Below are positions 18,761-28,700 of a DNA stretch of 31,394 nucleotides, piece after piece. This DNA comes from Nemertoderma westbladi (taxonomy: Eukaryota; Xenacoelomorpha; Nemertodermatida; Nemertodermatidae). The DNA lies in the NCBI GenBank assembly GCA_032718475.1, contig JAUCBJ010008249.1, positions 1-31,394 on the forward strand. The letters are read 5' to 3'. The position numbers and the translations under genes were made by a program. A model generated the notes under the pieces. The model ran no database searches, was not told the DNA's origin, and saw only the letters and a list, made by a program, of their open reading frames with translations. The first letter of the stretch is position 1. The number at the start of each line of letters is the position of its first letter.

Positions 18761-19015
18761 CCAAAAAACCGATGTAAATCAAAAATATAGATGTTACAAT
18801 TCATATTTAATGAAATGTAATTTTCAAAAAACGTCTCAAAAAAAATTCCAAAAGTAGGGTTAAAAAATGGTGCTATAACTCGAAAAGTACCCAATATTTT
18901 TGAAAACGGTTTTCACTAGTAGGAAGACAATAGATTTTTAGGAAAAGTCATAAAATTTCAGATTCCCAACTGCGTTTGTTTCAGAATTATAATAAAAAAT
19001 CCGGGTTTAATAGGG

Positions 19016-19019
19016 TTAA
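19016..19019. repeat. TTAA target site, right
   Basis: Directly follows ...TTTAATAGGG. Confidence 0.75.
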
Positions 19020-19226
19020 TCATTTTGCGATCTTTCTTCGACTTATTTATTTTATTGGTTTTATTTATTTTATACTAGCCGTTGGGTAAACGATTTCATA
19101 TGGCGGGTTACAGAGTGTTTCTTTTTGGGGCAGATCTTAGCCTACGCAAAGTTATTGGTGACCCATAGGCTCCCCTCTATTGGCTGTAACCGTAGGTAAA
19201 GCGTCGAATACTATGTATTGTACGAA

Positions 19227-19340
19227 ATGACAATGTCCGAGTGGATACAGTGCATAATAGTGATTGGCTGCTCAGGTTCAAATCCGGCTAAAGGGTGTAT
19301 CGACTTCGCACTGGTGTGCCCCACAACCCCCCCCCCCATA
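19227..19340 (+). mobile_element. tRNA-derived SINE-like head
   Basis: TGTCCGAGTGG at 19234-19244 fits a pol III A box of the tRNA-Leu/Ser kind, and GGTTCAAATCC at 19275-19285 is a perfect B box 41 bases on. The acceptor arms do not pair, so this is not a working tRNA. It is more like a SINE head or tRNA remnant, ending in a C run (19328-19337). Confidence 0.5.
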
Positions 19341-19598
19341 ATAATCAACATTGACATTAAAAGCAATGACTCGAATTAATACCGCACTGATATGATTCAT
19401 ATGTAATGTTAAAAATAAGGAGATTATCATAAAAGTTACCGATAGATCTTGATTAATCATAAATTGACACGTCACGTGACATATAAAGTCAGAAAGTGAT
19501 TGACAGATTGATGTTAAATAATTTCAAAATTATCAATATCAAAATATATTACCGTATTATGATTTTAGTATTGGCGACAAACCAGTCTTACTTTGAAA

Positions 19599-19703
19599 CT
19601 CTCTTGTTCAATGTATTTTCCGGGTTATTTGATTGGCATCACAATCCCTCGGGGTTTAATAGACTCAGCATTCGATCGATCTTGTAATTCCGGGTTTAAT
19701 ATA
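19599..19703 (+). repeat. about 105-bp direct repeat, copy 1
   Basis: CTCTCTTGTTCAATGTATTT and the following 80 bp recur at 20246-20350, 647 bp away, with a few substitutions. It includes one degenerate copy of the 30-bp unit (GGTTTAATAGACTC). Confidence 0.85.
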
Positions 19704-20245
19704 TTCCATTGCCATCATTCGGGTATAATAGACTCCTGTTCGCGCTTTTAACTGTTAGCACTACTGATACACCTTTCTGCTTACCTCAGTAATTAAGAAA
19801 ATTAAGGGGGATTTAACGATTAGGACTATTCATCAGTATTCTCCAAATATAACATCCATTAATATATAACAGCAATTAACAATAATATAAAACAGTATGT
19901 CAGCGTCAGAGTGCAATGCAATGTGGTATGCAGTGTTATGTATGAGATGAGTGTGTTGAGTATGCAATATGACTCTCTAGGCCACTGATGTTAAGGCAAA
20001 GTCAGAATGTCCGAATGAATGAATTCTGAATGAATGAATTCTCCGAATTTGCCACATTGCATCATTTCTTATAAGCCACTGTAAACAGAGGAAGGGAGAT
20101 CGCTCTGATTGGCTGAAATATATGTCAACAAATAAGATTCCTCACACAAAGGAACAGCTGGTAGATTTTGTCATTCCAACTCTGAGTTTTTTGACAGACA
20201 CGTAGTTGTACAAATTTTATAAGCCATTTAGAGTATTTAGCGCAT
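19704..20245. other. non-coding, with two short repeats
   Basis: It contains further degenerate 30-bp units to about 19735 and a tandem GAATGAATGAATTCT near 20015-20040. No gene. Confidence 0.5.
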
Positions 20246-20350
20246 CTCTCTTGTTCAATGTATTTTTCGGGTTATTTGATTGGCATCACAATCCCTCGGG
20301 GTTTAATAGACTCAGCATTCGATCGATCTCGTAATTCCGAGTTTAATCAA
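20246..20350 (+). repeat. about 105-bp direct repeat, copy 2
   Basis: Second copy of 19599-19703; it leads directly into the 30-bp array. Confidence 0.85.
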
Positions 20351-20555
20351 CTTCGTTGCCATCGTTCCGGGTATAACTGTATAATACAGTAATAGACACC
20401 ATCGCCACCGTTCCGGGTTTAATAGACTCTGTTGCCATCGTTCCGGGTTTAATAGACTCCGCCGCCATCGTTCTGGGTTTAATAGACTCCATCGCCATCG
20501 TTCTGGTTTTAATAGACTCCGTCGCCATCATTCCAGCATTCTGGGTTTGATAGAC
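20334..20555 (-). repeat. 30-bp minisatellite, inverted copy of the 16.5-kb array
   Basis: About seven units of GTTCCGGGTTTAATAGACTC plus CGTCGCCATC, the exact complement of the unit at 16549-16763. The unit at 20370-20407 is enlarged by a short insertion. Confidence 0.85.
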
Positions 20556-21773
20556 GCTTGTAAAAGCTTTTGCGGAATTGCCCGGTTATTTTCCCCGTAA
20601 AGTGCTCTGTAGTTGGTTTAGCAGGCATAAAAGGCCGTGTCATTGCTGTACCGGTGTTTTTAGGGGACATAAAAGCTATTTCTTCTGTATGTGTACTTTA
20701 GAGGACATAATTAGCAATTCTATGACGCAACGCCCTAGATCCTCTTGAAACAGTGTCGTTACTATGACGACAGCTAACGGCTGAGCTTTACACGTGTAGC
20801 TTGCCCGGAGCCCTGCTCAGCTCAAAATGACGACATCTATCAGCTGTTTCCACGTGGAGCTTTTTGACATTCGACCAATCAGAGATTCCCTCTTTGTGTA
20901 AAAGCTGTACAGCAGAATTACAGGATTCAGTACTGACGTTTCCCCCACGCCTAGAACACCGGCCGGGGAATGTTTTCTGACATTAGAGCGTCTTTAATTA
21001 TAAGATCATCAAACTGTTATCTTGGTCAACTCGGTCTCGGTCCCGGTTAACTCGGCATCTGATTAAGCACCCTGACGTAAACTGCTTTTCGCCGCATTAT
21101 TTACTGCTATTTACTGTGTTGTTAATTGTATCGTTCGTTTACATATTATTATTGGGAAGAATATTGATAACGATCCGAAAACCCAATCTTCTTGATACAC
21201 TAAGGTTAGAGAGACCGGTTACATATAACAATTTGCGACATACATTATCGTGGTTTGTAGTGAGTTCAATGTTACTTAATAGGCCCTACAAATGTCGGTT
21301 GTTATTCTCTTTATATATGATTAAAATCAGTGAATGTCGGCAATTCAGTGTGCAGTTGTGTGCAATAGTCTGTGTGTGCTTGACCGAGTAACAAAGCATT
21401 TCCTAAAGAATGCACTTTGGTGATCTATAAGACATACTGTTGTGTATAGTGTAAGTCATAGCTCTGTTTAAATAGATAGAGCACCACGCCCTAAAGGAAC
21501 TGCTAATATTTCCCAAAAAAGTGAATAATATTTGTCAGAGATTATATATTAACGATCAATCGAATAGTACGGTAGGCCTGCACCGCAATCAAATTAAAGC
21601 ATCCAAATCCAGTCTCCCGGGTATATCCAGCGGGTGAATGGTCGCGCACAGCCTGGCTTTGGCTAATGTTAGAATTATTATAGGTGTTCAATACTTGTCA
21701 TAGGCTGGAGTAGATTTATAACCTAGAAGACATATAGATTTGCGGGTTAAACTGCCAAAGGTCTTAAAAGCGC
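20556..21773 (+). promoter_or_regulatory. non-coding region, possible promoter or LTR-like DNA
   Basis: No gene. Motifs include GACCAATCAGAG (CCAAT box, about 20873), several TGACG half sites (for example CCTGACGTAA near 21071) and GCATAAAAGG near 20629. These could belong to the regulatory region of the Gag gene downstream. I could not find LTR ends. Confidence 0.3.
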
Positions 21774-21890
21774 GAACAATAACAGTTTGTAAAATTCTTG
21801 ATTGCAGTGTAGGCAATAAATACAGTTTAATATTGTTCTGGTAAGAACAATAACAGTTTGTAGGATCTTGATTGCGGCGTAAGCGATCAA
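21774..21890 (+). repeat. 71-bp tandem duplication
   Basis: GAACAATAACAGTTTGTA and about 28 more bases recur 71 bp later (21774 and 21845). Confidence 0.8.
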
Positions 21891-22132
21891 GACTAAAGTA
21901 CCGGTCGACCGGTAACCAGTAGGCCTGACTGCCTGATCATCCGGACCGGTACTTACAACAGTACAGGTACAGCAGTATTATTCGATTTTGATAATTGTAT
22001 ACCGGTAGGTCTTGATATTAAATTAGGGACTGCAGCCCTGGTTTTTTATTGGGACTTTTACTTATTTCTGTCAGTTTTATTTACTAGTAGGCTAATATTG
22101 AGCAGAAGGCGTGTAACCCTGTTCAGATTGTA

Positions 22133-22712
22133 CAGATAATTTGTAGGCTGAACTGTTGTCCTGACTGTTGTTAGGTCTGAACGGATTGCAGTGCATGTAG
22201 AGTGTATGTCCGATAAAGAACGGTTAGGAAGTAGGGGCAGCCAGAGCTGTAAGGTAAATCCCCACCTAAAGAATAAGTCGTACTACTAGGTTAGAACGCA
22301 TACTAACTAACCATTTCGGAGTCTGCATGTCCTGTAGTTTATTTAGGCTTGATAGTAGTCTGCCAGCGTTTGGTCTGTACTTTGTTTGTGTAGTCTGTAC
22401 AGGTACCGTAATATTTCTTATTCAGATAATTTATAGGCTAGATTGTTGTCTGGCTGTTGTTGGGTCTGAAGGGATTGTAGTGTGTGTAGAGTGTCTGTCC
22501 GATAAAGTGCGGTTAGGAAGTAGGGGCAGCCAGAGCTGTAAGGTAAATCCCCACCTAAAGAATAAGTCGTACTACTAGGTTAGAACGCATACTAACTAAC
22601 TATTTCGGAATCTGCACATACTGTAATTTATTTAGGCTTGATGGTAGTCTGCCAGCATTTGGTTTGTAATTTGTTTGAGTAGTTTGTACGGGTAGCGTAA
22701 TATTTATTATTC
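22133..22712 (+). repeat. 290-bp tandem duplication
   Basis: CAGATAATTTGTAGGCT... at 22133 recurs at 22423 with a high match throughout (GGTTAGGAAGTAGGGGCAGC, TAAGTCGTACTACTAGGTTA and so on). It lies 1 kb upstream of a Gag start, so it could be a duplicated enhancer or leader block. Confidence 0.9.
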
Positions 22713-23380
22713 AGAGTTTATGCGATTATTCGCAACATTCATATCCCTAAGTTTATTCCTACAGTAATTGTGCTTGTTACACATACCGTTATAGTTAAAT
22801 TAACCCCGGTACCGGGCGTAGGCGTAGGTAAAGACTGGTGATCTTGTGCACCGGTCACTCCAGCAGATGCCGTGGTTCTTTTAGCTGTTCAAGTATTTTA
22901 ACTACTGATTATTTGTTGTACAAGTACTTGTACCTAATTTAGGGTTTAGTGTATAGTGCTTTCCGAAGGTAATTAGTGTGTGGGCAGTATATTTGTGTTG
23001 TAAAGTGGTTAATAGGCACGTTGGTTCTGGTAGACCGCGGTAATTAACTTCTAGGTAGGGACACTCCGTGATACATAACATAGTACCTATAGCGATACGG
23101 CTATAGGTCGTCAGACGGTGGTATTTTCCTATCTGGACGACACAGTGTATTTACTACTACTTATTATTTTCAAATACCGTAGTATCCTGTCCGTTGTAAT
23201 AACCAGAAAATCTAACACTCTGTTAGACTGGTTTGTAGTTCCCTGTAAAATTACCCTAAAATTTCGTACGTAATATTTTTGTTGTGTTTAATTAGAGATT
23301 TAATCTCACCCGTATCATAAGTAATTCGTAGATAAGTAACTTAGGAAGTAGAATTATTTGTTTTAGTGTCCAATAAGTAG
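22713..23380 (+). other. leader region upstream of Gag, no gene
   Basis: AT-rich with short palindromes (for example CCTATAGCGATACGGCTATAGG near 23090). No clear primer binding site. Confidence 0.4.
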
Positions 23381-23770
23381 CACTTCACTGAGAGCGCACA
23401 GCTTTTGTGTAGTGATTACTTCCCAGAAATAATCCTAGAAACAGCTAGAAACAGTCTCCTAGAAACAACAGCCTGTTTCTCAGATCAAAGTGTAGAGAAT
23501 CCCAGACCGAGGTCTGAAACCCCTCATACTGTAAGAAGGGCAACACCTGCAGTGGTTGTGTCAGAACCTAGGTTGGTAGAAGCGATTTCGCAATTTGCGA
23601 AGTTAGTGAAGCGCCATTGGTCTGCCATAGGCACTCGGGCCCAAGTCAAGCGGGATCAAGAAGCAGCTATAAAACAGCAGCAACCTCCTAGCCAAGAACC
23701 TAGTTCTCAGCGGCCCGATAGCTCCAGTAGTTCGGATACTGTTGAGCGGACGCCCGAACGCGGAGCGAAG

Positions 23771-25315
23771 ATGGCGGATACGGTTTATGATGAGTGGCCA
23801 ACCTATGAAGAATCAACCGACGCCACTTCTTCTCAAGTGGAAAGCGAAGTGGAAAGCGAAGTGGAAAGAGAATTAACAGCAGCAGAGAAGCCGCGAACTA
23901 GAGACGCCATTGACATCTATCTGTCAGACTATCAGCGATTCCTAGGAGACGAAGAGTTGAGGAGACGACTGTCTGGACTTCGCCCTAATAGTGAAGGAAC
24001 CAAGCTTGTGTTGGACGCAATCGATGCGGAAATGTTAGCTGCAAACCAAGCTAAATTTGATGAAAAACTCCGCCTCGCTAGAGTCCAAGAAGAACAAGTA
24101 AAGAAAAAACGTATAGAGGACAGAAAGGCAGTAGCAGCGGCAAAAGCGGCAGCGGCAGTGGAAGAGGCAAAAGCGGCAGCGGCAGTGGAAGCGGCAAAAG
24201 CGGCAGCGGCAGTGGAAGCAGCAAAAGCAGCAGCAGAAATGGCATTGGCAGAAGCAGAACAGAGAGCGTCTGAAGAGACCACCCAACTGGAGTTGGAAAA
24301 TCTTCAAGAGACGCAAGACTGCATAAATAAACAGTTAACTGCTAGTCAAATGCAGATGATGAGTCGATCTACTCCCAAGCGCCAAGAATACACATCATCG
24401 GAGGAAGGCGAGACCACCGATCCTGAAGGCGGAGGAAATAGATCTCGTCTAAGCAGGCGTAGAAAAACATCTCACCGTCACAAATTGCCTGATTTGCCCC
24501 CAGCTGTTAGAAGACAACTAGCTAGCACAGACTTAGGTAGTACAGAACCCACAGACCAAATTATTAAGGTCAAAAGACTCCCTACAGTAGTAGATGAGCC
24601 TGAAATAGTTAAGCCTGTTATCGAAAACACCCTTTCGGTGAGAGAGGCCCCTGTACTTCCCGAACCTACAACCAAATTCCCTTTACACAGTACGAAACTG
24701 TTTGCACCCGGTGGAGCAGTCCCAGAGAATGTCCCGTTTCTTGACGCCGAGAGAGAAATCCAAGATTTGTCTCCCGTCGTCCCACGTCGGCCCGCTACTA
24801 TGTTGGCGACTCCCGCTTCGGCGGTCGAGTGGGTTGATGAGGGACGGCGGGAGATGGGTCTCTTGCTCGGGCAGCTGAGAGAGCACCGAGAATGTTCCTC
24901 ACAGCAGATCCGAGATTTAGAAGGGACTGTCCACCAACTCAAGGGAACAGTAAGGGAAAGTAGGGTAGAATTGCAAGAAGTGCAGCAAAGTATCGCGCTG
25001 GAACGCGACAAATTAGTCAATATACAAAAGGGTATACCAATACCCCCTGTAACATTGTGTCAACCTGTTAGGTCTGAAGTATTACATGCGCAAGGTGTGG
25101 AGCCTACACACATCTATACTGCTAGTGAAGTAGAAACTCCTATAGCAAACCCTATTAAGGGTGATTATAAACCTGTTGTTAATGATATTCCCTATAGACC
25201 TGATAATAATCCGAGAAATTTATATACCGATAATTCGATATTAAATAATACGATGGCCCAAGAAAGCTTTACGCGTCAGATGGCTAGAACATGGCTGATC
25301 TCATGTCCTTCTTAG
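23771..25315 (+). pseudogene. gag: Gag N-terminal half of a BEL/Pao-like element, truncated by deletion
   Basis: The start ATG at 23771 has a good context (GCGAAGATGG). The frame is also open upstream to 23381 without an ATG, so a leader peptide or an upstream exon is possible. The protein has an acidic N-terminus, a helical segment (DIYLSDYQRFLGDEELRRRL), a long Ala/Lys/Glu coiled coil with a nonapeptide repeat, a Ser/Arg-rich SRRRKTSHRHK patch and a further coiled coil (LEGTVHQLKGTVRESRVELQ). At 25290 it runs into the segment shared with the left-edge Gag fragment. The capsid-like middle found there is missing here and the joint is out of frame, so the protein ends 8 codons later. The junction has ATGGCT on both sides (25279 and 25291), suggesting a microhomology deletion. 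No pol follows. The Gag call depends on the link with the left-edge copy. Confidence 0.65.
24137..24240 (+). repeat. 27-bp coding minisatellite, about 4 units
   Basis: Starts at 24137, 24164, 24191 and 24218; each unit encodes about AAKAAAAVE. It builds a continuous Ala-rich helix in the Gag coiled coil. Confidence 0.9.
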
Positions 25316-25588
25316 ATAGTGAAGTAAAATTACAACTCATAAAGCAGTCCAGAGAGAAAACATCGGAAAATAAGGTAAGTGAGAAACCCGTTTCTAGGAG
25401 AAGGGTAACACCAGTGTGTTATACATCTGTTATATACATACTGTTATAGTGAGGAAGATGAATCTGATACTATTTTACCAAATATTTTTGCTACCATTAA
25501 TGCTCATTGTTGTTCCTGAACAACATTCATTAAAAATATTCAAATAATAAAAAAAATTAATTTTTTGGCATTAATGTATTCTTTTAGA
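25290..25588 (+). repeat. 299-bp direct repeat, copy 2
   Basis: Matches 454-752 without gaps. The Gag frame of copy 1 (MADLMSFLDSEVKLQL) starts here at 25291 but is out of frame with the upstream Gag ORF. Confidence 0.9.
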
Positions 25589-25668
25589 TCTTTTAGATAG
25601 ATTCTTTAATCGGTTCTCAACTTGGGTTACTTTCGACCTAGATAATAAGAAGACACAGTACTGACTGT

Positions 25669-25688
25669 TGACGTCACGGCTGACGTCA
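25669..25688 (+). promoter_or_regulatory. two perfect CRE palindromes (TGACGTCA x2)
   Basis: TGACGTCA at 25669-25676 and again at 25681-25688, 12 bp apart, about 80-100 bp before the ORF start. This is the consensus site for CREB/ATF factors. It is a candidate internal promoter element of the retrotransposon, or of the gene it sits in. Confidence 0.65.
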
Positions 25689-25767
25689 CCACGGTGCAAC
25701 ATACTGATAGGCTGCTACATCGCAACGTGAACGATCTATCGCCGGATTTTCGAGCGGATTCCCCTAC

Positions 25768-28700
25768 ATGGCGCCATCCCAGCGCTGCTGCAAGTGTCGC
25801 AGCGGCTCTTGCCGAGGGTGCAAGTGTGCTTGTGCGGGAGTTCCCTGTTCCTCCTGCAAACCTCTGGAGCAGAACTCGTGCGCGAACGGGCCGAGCTCAC
25901 CCGATCCAGATAGTCTCGCGATGCCCCCGAGGTACAGCGGTTCCGCGGGCCACGGGGTTCTCGACTATCTGGTATCCAACTCGCCCAGATGGAAACCGCG
26001 TCAAGCCACAGCGGGCCTTTCGCATAACGGCTATGTAACCCAGGAAGTTATAAACTCAACCCTGGAGGAGCTCGACGACCTGATGGACCAGACTCTAACC
26101 CCAGGAGAATTCGATCCGGACTGCACATTAACCCCGCAAATGGGCGCTGGATCCCCGGCCCCCTCATCGGGTCCCCCGGTGTCGGTGTCTTACCAGTCGG
26201 GTTCCCCAGTTCCAGGTGTCGGTTATTCCGTCCCAACCAGTACGGATGTTGATTATCCCGCCCCTACCAGACCGGGTGTCGGTCATTCTGCCCCTGCCAG
26301 TCCGGGTGTCGGTCATTCTGCCCCTACCAGTCCCGGTGTCGGTCATTCTGCCCCTACCAGTACAGGTGTCGATTATCCTGTCGCTACCAGTCCGGGTGTC
26401 GATTATCCCGTCCCAACCAGTCCGGGTGTCGGTCATTCTGCCCAAACCAGTCCGGGTGTCGGTTATTCTGCCCCTACCAGTCCGGGGGTCGGTTATTCCG
26501 TCCCAACCAGCCCAGGTGTCGGTCAGTCGGTCCCTATCAGTCAGGTTGTTGGTCTTTCTGCCCCTACCAGTCCGGGTGTCGGTTATTCAGTCCCAACCAG
26601 TCCGGGTATAAGTCAGTATGTCGGTCAGTCTGCCCCTACCAGTCCGGGTGTCGGTTATTCCGTCCCTACCAGTCCAGGTGTCGGTCAGTCGGTCCCAGTC
26701 GTCCCTATCAGTCCGGTTGTCGGTCTTTCTGCCCCTACCAGTCCGGGTGTCGGTTATTTCGTCCCTACCAGTCCGGGTGTCGGTTATGCCGTCCCTACCA
26801 GTCCAGGTCTCGCTCAGTCGGTCCCAGTCATCCCCATCAGTCCGGTTGTCTGTCTTTCTGCCTCTACCAGTCCGGACGTCGGTCATTCCGTCCGAACCAG
26901 CCCATGTGTTGGTCACTCCGTCCCTACCAGTCCGGGTGTCAGTCAGTATGTCGGTCATTCCGTCCCTACCAGTCCAGGTGTCGGTCTTTCCGTCCCTATC
27001 AGTCCAGGTGTCGGTCATTCCGCCCCAACCAGTCCAGGTGTCGGTCAGTCAGCCCCTCACAGTCTGGGTGTTGGTCACTCCCTTCCTACCAGTGCGGGTG
27101 TCAGTCATTCCGCCTCTACCAGCCTGGGTGTCGATCATTCCATCCCCAACCCTCTGGGTGTCGGTTGTTCCGCCACTTCTGGTCTGGACATCGGTTTGTC
27201 AGCTCCCACCAGTATCGGTGTCGGTCCAACGGGACGCACCAGCGCCCTCAGTACCCACTGTCCATCGTGCGCGCGGTTAGTGGCCATCAAAGCAAATGGT
27301 ACTCTACGCATTCACGGACCAGTCTCCCAACGTTGCCCAGGGTCAGATCACCCTCCTGGAATGACAACTGGTCCCCCAACCCATTTGGGAAGCCAATCAT
27401 CTGGCGAGACAGTAGAGCCATCAGACAGGGATATTCTAAATCAGTTACAGGGATGTTACATCTCCGGGACGCCACCCACCATCGCCACCGTCTCCGGGAC
27501 GCCACCCACCAGCGCCACCGTCTCCGTGACGCCACCCACCATCGCCGCCGTCTCCGTGACGCCACCCACCATCACCACCGTCTCCGGGACGCCACCCACC
27601 GTTGCCACCGTCTCCGGGACGCCACCCACCAGCGCCGCCGTCTCCGTGACGCCACCCACCATCACCACCGTCTCCGGGACGCCACCCACCAGCGCCACCG
27701 TCTCCGGGACGCCACCCACCATCGCCACCGTCTCCGGGACGCCACCCACCAGCGCCACCGTCTCCGGGACGCCACCCACCAGCGCCGCCGTCTCCGTGAC
27801 GCCACCCACCATCACCACCGTCTCCGGGACGCCACCCACCGTTGCCACCGTCTCCGGGACGCCACCCACCAGCGCCGCCGTCTCCGTGACGCCACCCACC
27901 ATCACCACCGTCTCCGGGACGCCACCCACCGTTGCCACCGTCTCCGGGACGCCACCCACCAGCGCCGCCGTCTCCGTGACGCCACCCACCATCACCACCG
28001 TCTTGGGGCCGCCACCCACCAGCGCCACCGTCTCTGTGACGCCACACACCATCGCCACCGTCCTGGGGGCGCCACCCACCGCCGCCACCGTCTTGGGGTC
28101 GCCACACATCAGCGCCACCGTCTCTGTGACGCCACCCATCAGCGCCACCGTCTCTGGGACGCCACCCATCATTGTCACCGTCTCCGGGACGCCACCAATC
28201 AGCGCCACCGTCTCTGGGACGCCACCCATCATCGCCACCACGTCTGGGGTGCAACCCACTAGGCCAAAAACAACACAAAGTCGCCCAAAAGTGTCAGGTG
28301 TTGGTTCAACGCTTCTGCCAAACAGAAATAGGGCCAATGTTAGCGACATTCTTGACGAGTACTGGCAAGCGGGCCACCCATCAGGTCCGCTACACAGCGT
28401 GGACACCGACGGTCTAATGGAGAGAGCCTTTGGCGCACCGCTGCGGGAGAAGGGAGACCCACCGGACCTTATATTACACCAGTGGCGTAGAGTCACCCAG
28501 CTCCAGGGCTCTCGCTACAGACTCCCGGGTGGCTCTGTTGGTAGGGACGTGGTATCCTTGCTCGACAACGAGGCTAAGGCTTTAGTAGCTGGACTTGGTC
28601 GTGGTGAATCATCAGCTCGTTCCGAACGTTTAATGCTGGTCGACGCGTTGATCACACATCGAGATCCAAAGATCGTTAAGGCGGCCGATATCCGCCGCCT

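Larger units (their letters stand above)
17447..19015. mobile_element. non-autonomous piggyBac-like element (1.57 kb)
   Basis: The left end CCCTATTAGTACCGGGCT pairs with the right end: its complement reads CCCTATTAAACCCGGATT, about 13 of 18 matching, including the first eight bases. TTAA lies on both sides. CCC...GGG ends and TTAA duplication are the hallmark of piggyBac elements. No transposase ORF is inside; the content is a G/C foldback, AT-rich DNA and a tandem repeat, so it would depend on a transposase from elsewhere. Confidence 0.7.

Noticed and set aside
24035-24316. Cys/Phe-rich minus-strand ORF
   Set aside because: Reverse reading of the Ala-rich 27-bp repeat in Gag.
25694-26038. 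114-codon ORF overlapping the retrotransposon start in another frame
   Set aside because: It begins before the main ATG but runs over the Cys-rich coding region out of frame; no motif. An upstream ORF role cannot be excluded but is not supported.
26212-27204. Similarity to the RNA polymerase II CTD (YSPTSPS)
   Set aside because: Units such as GYSVPTSPGV look alike by composition but the period is ten, not seven, and the context is a retrotransposon.
26216-27280. ORFs in other frames over array 1 (VSVIPSLPV and TDTRTGRDG repeats)
   Set aside because: Same cause; no start context or conserved domain in these frames.
26212-28252. CRISPR-like array
   Set aside because: The 30-bp units follow each other directly without unique spacers, and the sequence is coding in a eukaryotic retrotransposon.
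27456-28496. 346-codon minus-strand ORF (repeats of VGGVPETVA) and a second minus-strand ORF at 27445-28278
   Set aside because: They are shadows of the 30-bp array: a stop-free unit whose length is a multiple of three is open in several frames. The + strand frame continues into RT and the nuclease.
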